From Actinomadura citrea (GTDB lineage: Bacteria > Actinomycetota > Actinomycetes > Streptosporangiales > Streptosporangiaceae), in assembly GCF_013409045.1 (NCBI RefSeq), contig NZ_JACCBT010000001.1:3038001-3102000 (forward strand): a stretch of 64,000 nucleotides of DNA, read 5' to 3'. Below the pieces are notes generated by a model. It did not search any database, was not told where the DNA came from, and was given only the letters and a program-made list of their open reading frames with translations. The position numbers and the translations under genes were made by a program. Shown piece after piece: positions 8,114 to 15,212 of the stretch. How positions within the stretch are numbered: position 1 is the stretch's first letter; the number at the start of each line of letters is the position of its first letter.

Positions 8114-8182
8114 TCAGCGCAGCGTCTGGCAGACCAGCCGTCCGGGCTGGTCGGGCCAAAAGAAATACACGACGCTGCGCAT
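8114..8182 (-). CDS. Aromatic leader peptide for aroF attenuation
   Basis: A 22-codon frame starting at ATG 8182 begins MRSVVYFFWPDQPG and ends at TGA 8114-8116. Codons 6-9 are Tyr-Phe-Phe-Trp, covering all three aromatic products of the pathway fed by DAHP synthase. The RNA can form two nested hairpins. An 8-bp stem (GACCAGCC/GGCTGGTC) pairs 8145-8152 with 8132-8139. A 10-bp stem (GCGCAGCGTC/GACGCTGCGC) pairs the first codons (8171-8180) with the last codons (8117-8126). The 34-bp terminator palindrome follows. This is the layout of a transcription attenuator in which ribosome stalling at aromatic codons changes folding. No clear ribosome binding site precedes it, so it may be leaderless. 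Translation is inferred. Confidence 0.68.
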   Translation of the reverse strand: MRSVVYFFWPDQPGRLVCQTLR

Positions 8183-8271
8183 GGGGCAAGCGTAGCCGAT
8201 GTCCAGGTGCGCGGGCCCGCACGCACCCCGGATATGGCTCAGCTCACTCCGGATGGCAGGATGGCCGCGTC

Positions 8272-8895
8272 ATGACGCACCCCGAACAGTCCGCGCCGCA
8301 GCCGGGCGAACTGCCGCCCGGGCAGTACGTCCCCCGGGGCTGGCCCGTCCTGCACTACGGTCCCGTGCCGAAGTTCCGTCCCAAGGACTGGGACTTCCGG
8401 GTCTTCGGCGCCACCGAGTCGGGGGAGCAGCACCGCTGGACCTGGGACGAGTTCGAGGCGCTGCCGAAGGCCACCTCGGTCGCCGACTTCCACTGCGTCA
8501 CCAAGTTCACCATCCCGGACAACGAGTGGCAGGGCGTCCCCGGCGCGGTGATCATCGAGCTGGCGCCGCCCGCGCCGGAGGTCACGCACGTCATGGTCTG
8601 GGCCGAGTACGGCTACAGCGCCAACATCCGGATGAGCGACTTCCTCACCGACGGGACGATGTTCGCCACGCACCGCGACGGCGAGCGCCTCACCCCCGAC
8701 CACGGCTTCCCCGTCCGCATCGTCATCCCGCACCTGTACGCGTGGAAGAGCGTGAAATGGGTCCGGGGCGTGGAGTACCTGGTGAAGGACCGCCGGGGCT
8801 TCTGGGAGGAGCGCGGCTACCACAACGTCGCCGACCCGTGGCGGGAGCAGCGCTACTCATACCAGGAGGACGAGGGCGAGTCGCCCCCGCTGTGA
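8272..8895 (+). CDS. Sulfite oxidase-like molybdopterin oxidoreductase
   Basis: 207 aa, corresponding to the molybdopterin-binding domain of the sulfite oxidase/YedY superfamily. DFHCVTKFT at about 72-80 supplies the conserved cysteine (C75) that ligates molybdenum. Other family traits are WDEFEALP, GYSANIRMSDFL, HGFPVRIVIPHLYAWKSVKWV and the C-terminal GFWEERGYHNVADPW. It has no haem domain and no obvious Tat signal, so it is probably cytoplasmic. The physiological substrate is unknown. It is divergent from aroF with the leader region between, and is probably transcribed alone. Confidence 0.88.
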   Translation: MTHPEQSAPQPGELPPGQYVPRGWPVLHYGPVPKFRPKDWDFRVFGATESGEQHRWTWDEFEALPKATSVADFHCVTKFTIPDNEWQGVPGAVIIELAPPAPEVTHVMVWAEYGYSANIRMSDFLTDGTMFATHRDGERLTPDHGFPVRIVIPHLYAWKSVKWVRGVEYLVKDRRGFWEERGYHNVADPWREQRYSYQEDEGESPPL

Positions 8896-9019
8896 TCGGT
8901 CCGGCGCGAATGGTCCGCTGGTACGCGCCTTCCGGCGGGCCGAGCGTGTCCCATTCGAGACCTCGGTAAATCGGCAACAGGCGCACCCGCGGCGATGATA
9001 GCCATTACCGTAAGTTTCC

Positions 9020-10354
9020 ATGGACCTACCGTCCGTCACAGATGTCGTGGTGTGCGCCGCGGCAGCCGGGGCCAGCGGGGTCTGGGCGCCGCGCCGGTGG
9101 TGCCTCCTGCCGCGGCGCGGTCCCGCCGATCCGGCGGAGGCGGCCGCCCTGGCCGCCCTGCACCTGATCGCGCACGCCGCGCCCCCGCTGCGGGCCGGCC
9201 TCACCGGCGACGCGGCGCGCAGGGCGACCCGGCTGCTGCGCTCGCTCCTCGGCGCCGAGGCGGTCGCGATCGTGGGGGTGCGCCCGCCCGACGATCCGGA
9301 CGACCCAGACGACCCCGACGGATCCGACGGATCCGACGAGCCGGGCGGCGACACGAGGGACGTGCCGCGGCTGCTGGCCTGGGACGGCGCCGGCCGCGGC
9401 GCCCACGCGGGCGAGGCGGTCGCGCACGCGCTGCCCGTCCTGACCTCCGGCAGGCCCCGGGTCGTCACGCCGGAGCCGCTCGCCTGCGGCGACCCGCACT
9501 GCGGCGTCCGGGCGGCGATGATCGCCCCCCTCACCGTCGAGGGCCGCGTCGCAGGCACGCTGACCGCGTACTGGCCGAGCCCGTCCACGGCGCGGGTCCG
9601 CGCGGTCGGGGAGGCTGCCCGGCTCGTCACCGGGCAGCTCGAACTGGCCGGGCTGGACTCGGTCCGCGGACGCCTCGCCGAGGCCGAGATGCGCGCCCTG
9701 CGCGCGCAGATCTCGCCGCACTTCGTCTACAACTCGCTGACCACGATCGCCTCGTTCGTCCGCACCGACCCCGAGCGGGCCCGCGGCCTGCTGCTGGACT
9801 TCGCCGACTTCGCCCGCTACTCGTTCCGCAACCCGCGCGACTTCACCACGCTCGCCGACGAGCTGCGCTCGATCGACCGCTACCTGCTTCTGGAGCGCGC
9901 CAGATTCGGCGAGCGGCTGCAGTGCAACGTCGAGGTCGCGCCCGAGGTGCTGCCGGTCGCCGTCCCGTTCCTCGCGCTCCAGCCGCTCGTCGAGAACGCC
10001 GTCCGGCACGGCATGGCCGGGGGCCGCCGGGCGTTCCACATCTCGATCGTGGCCCGCGACTCGGGCGCCGAGGCCGCGATCAGCGTGGAGGACGACGGGA
10101 TCGGCATGGATCCCGAGCGGCTCGAAGAGATCCTGTCGGCGCCCCTCGGACGTCCCGGGCCCACCGGCTGGGGGAGCGTCGCCACCCACGACCGGCCGGG
10201 GGGCGGCCCCGGCATCGGCCTCGCGAACGTCGACGCGCGCATGCGCCAGGTCTACGGGGACGAGTACGGCCTCACCGTCGAGACAGCGCTCGGCGCCGGA
10301 ACCAAGGTCAAATTGCGCGTCCCGAAGTACCGTCCGGGCGTCTTTCCCGACTGA
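9020..10354 (+). CDS. LytS/YehU-type sensor histidine kinase
   Basis: 444 aa. A short hydrophobic stretch near the N-terminus is followed by a GAF-like sensor region (about 55-215), then the His_kinase segment with ISPHFVYNSL (H234 as phosphoacceptor) and an HATPase domain (ENAVRHG, DDGIGMD, GIGLANVDARM). Residues about 93-110 are a low-complexity Asp/Pro/Ser/Gly run, an expansion absent from typical relatives. The next gene encodes the matching LytTR response regulator and the two after it a sodium:solute symporter unit, so the pair probably senses a carboxylate or related solute and controls its uptake. The signal itself cannot be read. Confidence 0.88.
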   Translation: MDLPSVTDVVVCAAAAGASGVWAPRRWCLLPRRGPADPAEAAALAALHLIAHAAPPLRAGLTGDAARRATRLLRSLLGAEAVAIVGVRPPDDPDDPDDPDGSDGSDEPGGDTRDVPRLLAWDGAGRGAHAGEAVAHALPVLTSGRPRVVTPEPLACGDPHCGVRAAMIAPLTVEGRVAGTLTAYWPSPSTARVRAVGEAARLVTGQLELAGLDSVRGRLAEAEMRALRAQISPHFVYNSLTTIASFVRTDPERARGLLLDFADFARYSFRNPRDFTTLADELRSIDRYLLLERARFGERLQCNVEVAPEVLPVAVPFLALQPLVENAVRHGMAGGRRAFHISIVARDSGAEAAISVEDDGIGMDPERLEEILSAPLGRPGPTGWGSVATHDRPGGGPGIGLANVDARMRQVYGDEYGLTVETALGAGTKVKLRVPKYRPGVFPD

Positions 10355-10431
10355 GGCGCGATCCGGGCGACACGCCACTCACTTTTCGGAACCGATTGCG
10401 GACAGACGGTAATCGCGGCAAAGTCGCCCTC

Positions 10432-11229
10432 ATGCTTCACGTCCTCGCCGTCGACGATGAACGCCCGGCCCTGGAGGAGCTGACCTACCTGCTCAGCAAG
10501 GACCCGCGGATCGGGCGGGTCACCGGCGCCGGAGACGCCTCGGCCGCGCTCCGCGACCTGAGCCGGATGCTCGTCGAGGGCGAGCGCCTCGACGCCGTGT
10601 TCCTCGACATCCGCATGCCGGGCCTCGACGGGCTCGACTTCACCCGGCTGCTGACCGCGTTCGCCGCGCCGCCGCACGTGGTGTTCGTGACCGCGCACGA
10701 CGACTGCGCCGTCACCGCCTACGAGCTCGGCGCGCTCGACTACCTGCTGAAGCCCGTCCGCCCGGAGCGGCTGGCCGAGTCCGTCCGGCGCGTGGCGGCG
10801 GCCGTGCGCCGGCAGTCCCCGCCCGCCGGGGAGGCCTCCGCCGACCCCGACGACGAGATGATCCCCGTCGAGCTCGGCGGGCGGACGCGGCTGGTGTCCC
10901 GCCGCGCCGTGACCCATGTCGAGGCGCAGGGCGACTACGTGCGGCTGCACACCGCCGACGGCGGCTTCCTGGTCCGCATGCCGCTGTCCGCGCTCTCCAA
11001 GCGGTGGGAGGGCGCGGGGTTCATCCGGATCCACCGCAGCACCCTCGTCGCGGCCGCGCACATCACCGAGCTGCGCTTCGACGGCGGCCGTGCCGCCGTC
11101 CAGATCGGGGACGAGCTGCTGCAGGTCAGCCGCCGCCACACCCGCGAGGTCCGGGACCTGCTCGTCCGCAAGTTCCACCAACCGGACGAGGACGCCGGGG
11201 ACCCGGGGGAGGGCCGCGATGACCGATGA
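10432..11229 (+). CDS. LytTR-family response regulator
   Basis: 265 aa. The receiver domain spans about 1-122, with the acidic pocket VDDE at the N-terminus, phosphoacceptor D59 in FLDIRMPG, and the K in YLLKPVRP. A linker leads to a LytTR DNA-binding domain (about 145-250) with VEAQGDYVRLHT and FIRIHRSTLV. It is the natural partner of the LytS-type kinase 77 bases upstream. The ATG at 10432 matches the conserved receiver start; the longer frame upstream is a shadow. Its last codons overlap the following ATG at 11219 by 11 bases. Confidence 0.9.
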   Translation: MLHVLAVDDERPALEELTYLLSKDPRIGRVTGAGDASAALRDLSRMLVEGERLDAVFLDIRMPGLDGLDFTRLLTAFAAPPHVVFVTAHDDCAVTAYELGALDYLLKPVRPERLAESVRRVAAAVRRQSPPAGEASADPDDEMIPVELGGRTRLVSRRAVTHVEAQGDYVRLHTADGGFLVRMPLSALSKRWEGAGFIRIHRSTLVAAAHITELRFDGGRAAVQIGDELLQVSRRHTREVRDLLVRKFHQPDEDAGDPGEGRDDR

Positions 11230-11659
11230 ACGCCGCGACACGATGGCGGGGACGGCGGCCGCCCGCCCCGGCGCGCCGCCGGAGGGCGCGGCGTCGGGCA
11301 CGGCGCAGGCCACCGAGACCGCGGCGCCCGCGGCCGGCCCGGCGGACCCCGATCCGCCCGATACCGACCCGCTCCCTTCCGGTCTGCCGATCGGCGCCGC
11401 CGAGACCCGCCGCCTCATCCGCGCCCAGCTGCGCACCGCCCTCGGCACCGGCGCGTTCGTCATGACCGTGGTGACGGCGCTCCCGGCGCTGATGGTGATC
11501 GTCCCGGCGGTGGCGCGGGCCCGCGTGCACGGCGTCCCGCTGCCCTGGCTCGTCCTCGCGTTCGGCATCCAGCCGGTCTGGGTCGCGGCGTCGTTCCGTC
11601 AGCTCGGCCGCGCCGAACGCGCCGAACACGACCTCACGCGACCGGCGGGTCGCCGATGA
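11219..11659 (+). CDS. Small membrane protein, DUF485-like symporter partner
   Basis: 146 aa. The first ~65 residues are Ala/Pro/Gly-rich and disordered. The rest has two membrane helices (about 78-103 and 109-126) joined by a short loop, resembling the small DUF485-type subunits encoded immediately before acetate/monocarboxylate sodium symporters. It overlaps the response regulator upstream and the symporter downstream (ATGA), so translation is coupled with both. The exact family is uncertain. Confidence 0.6.
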   Translation: MTDERRDTMAGTAAARPGAPPEGAASGTAQATETAAPAAGPADPDPPDTDPLPSGLPIGAAETRRLIRAQLRTALGTGAFVMTVVTALPALMVIVPAVARARVHGVPLPWLVLAFGIQPVWVAASFRQLGRAERAEHDLTRPAGRR

Positions 11660-13359
11660 CCGCCGTGGCGGTGGCGGCGGCGCTCCTGGCGCTGCTGGTG
11701 GCGACCGTCGCGTTCGGCACCTGCGACCGCCGCTCCGCCTGCACCGCCTCCGACCTCATGGTCGCCTCCCGGGGCGTCACCCCCTGGCGGAACGCCTCGG
11801 CGATCAGCGGCGAGTACCTCTCCGCCGCCGCGTTCCTCGGCACCGCCGGACTGGTGCTCGCCTACGGCGCCGACATGCTGTGGCTGCCGGTCGCGGCGAC
11901 CGCCGGACATGTCCTGCTCCTGGCGTTCGTCACCGCGCCGCTGCGCAGGTCCGGTGCCTACACCGTCTCCGACTTCGCCGAGTGGAGGCTCGGCTCCCCG
12001 GCCGTGCGGCGCATCGTCACCTGCTGCGTCTGCTTCATCGGCTGGTTCTACCTGCTGCCGCAGTTCCAGGGCGCCGGCGTGACCCTGCGCGTGATGACGG
12101 GCGCCCCGGTGTGGGCGGGCTGGGCCGTCGTCGTCGCGGTCACGCTGCTCCTCGTCGCCTCCGGCGGGATGTGCAGCATCACCGCCGTCCAGAGCATCCA
12201 GTTCTGGGTGAAACTGGTCGCCTTCGCCGTGCCCGCCCTGGCACTGCTGGTCGTGTGGCAGATGGACGGCCGCCCCGACCCCGTCGGCGACGGGCCCGCG
12301 CGCTTCGTGCACACCACCCGGGTCCACGTGGGCACCGAGGTGGCGGTCACCGCTCCCGCCGACGTCCTCGTCACCGCCCGGGGGCGGGTGGACGGAGTCC
12401 GCCACGGCGGCGGGGCGATGACCCTCGCCGCGGGCCGGCACACCATCGGGCCCGGCGCCGAAGTGGTCTTCCCGGCCGGCGCTCCGGTGCCCCATGCCGA
12501 ACGCCTGCCCGTCCAGAGCGGCGAGACCTGGGCCACCCCCTTCGGCCGCGGCGAGGAACACGGCTTCTACCGCACGTACTCGGCGCTCCTCGGCATCCTG
12601 CTCGGCACCATGGGGCTGCCCCACATCCTCATCCGCTTCTACACCAACCCGAGCGGAAGCACCGCCCGCCGCACGGCCGCCCTCGTGCCGGTCCTCCTCG
12701 CGCTCTTCTACGTCTTCCCCACCGTCTACGCGTCCATGGGACGCCTCTACGCGCCCGAACTGCTGATGACCGGCGACACCGACGCGACCGTCCTGCTGCT
12801 GCCGCAGCGCATCCCCGGACCGGCCGGCGCGCTGCTCACCGGGCTCATCACCCTCGGCGCCTTCGCCGCGTTCATCTCCACCTCCTGCGGCCTCGTCGTC
12901 ACCATCGCCGGCACGGTCACGCAGTGCGCCCGCCGCAGCGGCGTCGCGTCCTTCCGCATCGCCACCGTGTTCGCGCTCGTCGTCCCGCTCGCCCTGCTCC
13001 CGAGGATCGGGACGCAGGGCGCCGCCGGCCTCGTCGCCCTGGCCCTCTGCGTGTCGGCGTGCTCCCTGTGCCCGCTCCTCCTGCTCGCCATCTGGTGGCG
13101 CGGCCTGACCGCCGCCGGCGCCGGCGCCGGCCTGCTCCTCGGTACCGCTCTCGCCGTCGCGTCCGGGGTCCTGCACCTGTACGAGGTCCCCCTGACGGGC
13201 TGGCCCGCCGCCGCCGTGGCCGAACCCGCCGCCCTGATCGCCCCCGCGGCGTTCGCCGTCATGGTCGCGGTCTCGCTCCTGACCCGCCGCCGCGTCCCCC
13301 GCCGCGCCGACCGCGCCCTGACGAAACTGCACCTTCCCGAGGACGTGTTCGCCCGCTGA
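11656..13359 (+). CDS. Sodium:solute symporter family protein (ActP-like)
   Basis: 567 aa with about 13 hydrophobic helices. The SSS signature is visible in ASAISGEYLSAAAFLGTAGLV, and later LPHILIRFYTNP is typical of the ActP/MctC branch that imports acetate, pyruvate or propionate with sodium. An unusual ~75-residue hydrophilic insert (about 215-295, with repeated Val/Thr/His/Gly strands) lies between two helices and is probably extracytoplasmic. The C-terminus is short and basic. Together with the LytS/LytTR pair and the small membrane protein it makes a four-gene sensing-uptake operon. The substrate is inferred only from family. Confidence 0.88.
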   Translation: MTAVAVAAALLALLVATVAFGTCDRRSACTASDLMVASRGVTPWRNASAISGEYLSAAAFLGTAGLVLAYGADMLWLPVAATAGHVLLLAFVTAPLRRSGAYTVSDFAEWRLGSPAVRRIVTCCVCFIGWFYLLPQFQGAGVTLRVMTGAPVWAGWAVVVAVTLLLVASGGMCSITAVQSIQFWVKLVAFAVPALALLVVWQMDGRPDPVGDGPARFVHTTRVHVGTEVAVTAPADVLVTARGRVDGVRHGGGAMTLAAGRHTIGPGAEVVFPAGAPVPHAERLPVQSGETWATPFGRGEEHGFYRTYSALLGILLGTMGLPHILIRFYTNPSGSTARRTAALVPVLLALFYVFPTVYASMGRLYAPELLMTGDTDATVLLLPQRIPGPAGALLTGLITLGAFAAFISTSCGLVVTIAGTVTQCARRSGVASFRIATVFALVVPLALLPRIGTQGAAGLVALALCVSACSLCPLLLLAIWWRGLTAAGAGAGLLLGTALAVASGVLHLYEVPLTGWPAAAVAEPAALIAPAAFAVMVAVSLLTRRRVPRRADRALTKLHLPEDVFAR

Positions 13360-13745
13360 GTCCCGTTATGAACCGTTCGCGACGGCGCTCCGCTCACCGC
13401 GCCCCGCCCTCGGACCGCTCGTCCCGCCGCAGAGACCGCTCATCCGACGACTACGCTCCGTATATCTCTGACTACGCACCGTTCATCGAACGCCGCGTCG
13501 TCCCCGTGTCCAGGGGTGGCGAACCCCTCTAATGTTCTCAGTGGCACCACACGTCACACCGCCCGAGGAGGGGCGGGCGGTCCCCGGCCGCGAACCCTCC
13601 CACAAGAGCAAATCCGGAGATCCGGCGACAACACGCCGGATCGTGAGTCGCAGGATCCCGTACCGGGGGGGTGGGATCCCGCGACCTGTGGCTCGGGCGT
13701 CGCTGAACAGTCGGGGGGTTGTTCAGCGGCGCCTGAGTCTTTTCT
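13360..13745. other. Non-coding stretch between symporter and inverted repeat, with a hairpin
   Basis: No convincing gene. A 9-bp hairpin (CGCTGAACA at 13701-13709 with TGTTCAGCG at 13720-13728, 10-base G-rich loop) is followed by a pyrimidine/T-rich run at about 13739-13751, an unusually good intrinsic terminator for this genome. It could end transcription from the symporter operon or insulate the repeat downstream. The rest is GC-rich DNA with imperfect short palindromes and no start with a ribosome binding site and downstream coding pattern. Confidence 0.5.
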
Positions 13746-14337
13746 TTTTTCTCCTCCTTCGGGCCTGGCGGCCCTGCTGTGCTTATTGCAGTGCCCTCCT
13801 CCTTCGGGCCTGGCGGCCCTCCATCGTCGGGCACCGCGGGCGATCGCTGGCATCGCTCCGACTCTCCTAGCGGCTCGCTGCGCGATCAGTTTCTCGCAAG
13901 CTCGAATCTGCCTTCGGACGCGATCGCAACCGTGAGGTTGCTTTGTAGTGGCGGTGCAGCCTGGGGTTTCGCAGCAGTGGGTGCGGGTTGACGCGCAGCG
14001 CTCGCCTGACGGCTGGATGCGCGGGCATCTTGCAAGCCCGAAACTGCTGTCGGATGCGATCGCAACAGGTGAGGTCGTTGGGGGGAGCGCCGACCCGCAC
14101 CGACTACTGCAACCGCCCCAGCCGCCACAGCAACCCCGCGACGACATGGGGGCCGCGATCGCGTCCGAAGGCAGATTCGAGCGAAGCAAGAATCTGATCG
14201 CGCAGCGAGCCGCTAGGCGAGTCGGAGCGATGCCAGCGATCGCCCGCGGTGCCCGACGATGGAGGGCCGCCAGGCCCGAAGGAGGAGGGCACTGCAATAA
14301 GCACAGCAGGGCCGCCAGGCCCGAAGGAGGAGAAAAA
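13746..14337. repeat. Long inverted repeat, ~180-bp arms around a 227-bp centre
   Basis: The left arm (13746-13927) and right arm (14155-14337) are reverse complements. The outer ~125 bases are identical, and only a handful of mismatches plus one small indel occur in the inner part. Each arm contains a direct duplication of the ~25-bp motif CTCCTCCTTCGGGCCTGGCG... and ends inward at GCGATCGC. The centre is also partly self-complementary, and 14029-14075 carries a diverged third copy of the inner arm segment (CGAA.CTG..TCGGA.GCGATCGCAAC). No transposase or long coding frame lies inside. It looks like a non-autonomous, MITE-like or palindromic dispersed repeat; target-site duplications were not identified. 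Confidence 0.88.
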
Positions 14338-14346
14338 GCAATAAGT

Positions 14347-15192
14347 TCAGCCGCGTAGGCGTTTTAGGGTTTTTATGTCTTCTGCGTGGGGGGCGGGGGC
14401 TCGGCCCGGGGTTTCGATGATGAAGGGGACGCCGGTCGTGGCGGGGTGGCGGAAGAGGTCGGCGAAGGGGGATTCGCCTATCTGGCCGGCGCCGATGTTC
14501 TCGTGGCGGTCCTTGGCGGAGGCGCAGGCGTCCTTGGAGTCGTTGGCGTGGACCAGTTTCAGACGGCCCTCGCCCACGGCGGCGACCAGGGCGTCGAGGG
14601 TGTCCTTGGCGCCGCCCGGGGCCGCCAGGTCGTGGCCGGCGGCGAAGGCGTGGCAGGTGTCGAAGCAGACGCCGAGCTTCGGGTGGTGGTCGAGGCGCTC
14701 GAAGAACGGGGCCAGGTCCTGGACCTTGGCGCAGAGCATGTTGTTCTGCCCGGCCATGGGCTCCAGGAGCAGGTCGGGGCCGTCCTCCGGGATCTCGTCG
14801 AGGAGCGGCAGGACGTGCTCGCGGACCTGGGCCATGGCCTCGTCGTAGGTCCGGGTGACGGCGGAGCCGGTGTGGACGACGACGCCGCGGGCGCCGATGG
14901 CGCGGCCCCGGGTCAGGGAGTGGCGGACGGCCGCTAGCGACCTGTCGAGCGTCTCCGGGGTGGGGGAGCCGAGGTTGACCAGGTACGGGGCGTGGACGTA
15001 GACGGGGATGCCCTCGTCCCGGAGCTTGGCGTCCTCGGCCGGCTTCCCCTCGGGCAGGGCCCAGCCGCGGGGGTTGGAGACGAAGACCTGGACCGCCTCG
15101 GCGCCGATCTCGGCGGCGTACTTCAGGCCGCCGGTGGCGAGGCCGCCGGCCACGGGGACGTGCGCCCCGACGGGGCTGGTGGGTGAGGTCAT
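14347..15192 (-). CDS. nfo: Deoxyribonuclease IV (AP endonuclease)
   Basis: 281 aa Nfo-family TIM-barrel enzyme that cuts 5' to abasic sites in DNA. Zinc-binding family motifs are visible: GAHVPVAGGL, VYVHAPYLVNL, VVVHTGS, LLLEPMAGQ, GVCFDTCHAFAAGHDL, LVHANDSKDACASAKDRHENIG and FIIETPG. Length and ends fit the family. It starts at ATG 15192, just before the PASTA kinase stop, and ends next to the long inverted repeat. Confidence 0.93.
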   Translation of the reverse strand: MTSPTSPVGAHVPVAGGLATGGLKYAAEIGAEAVQVFVSNPRGWALPEGKPAEDAKLRDEGIPVYVHAPYLVNLGSPTPETLDRSLAAVRHSLTRGRAIGARGVVVHTGSAVTRTYDEAMAQVREHVLPLLDEIPEDGPDLLLEPMAGQNNMLCAKVQDLAPFFERLDHHPKLGVCFDTCHAFAAGHDLAAPGGAKDTLDALVAAVGEGRLKLVHANDSKDACASAKDRHENIGAGQIGESPFADLFRHPATTGVPFIIETPGRAPAPHAEDIKTLKRLRG

Positions 15193-15212
15193 GGCGCGTT
15201 CAGACTAGCCGG

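Noticed and set aside
13516..14304. Several small open frames on both strands within the inverted repeat
   Set aside because: They repeat in mirror image between the arms, have no ribosome binding sites, and their translations are compositional noise.
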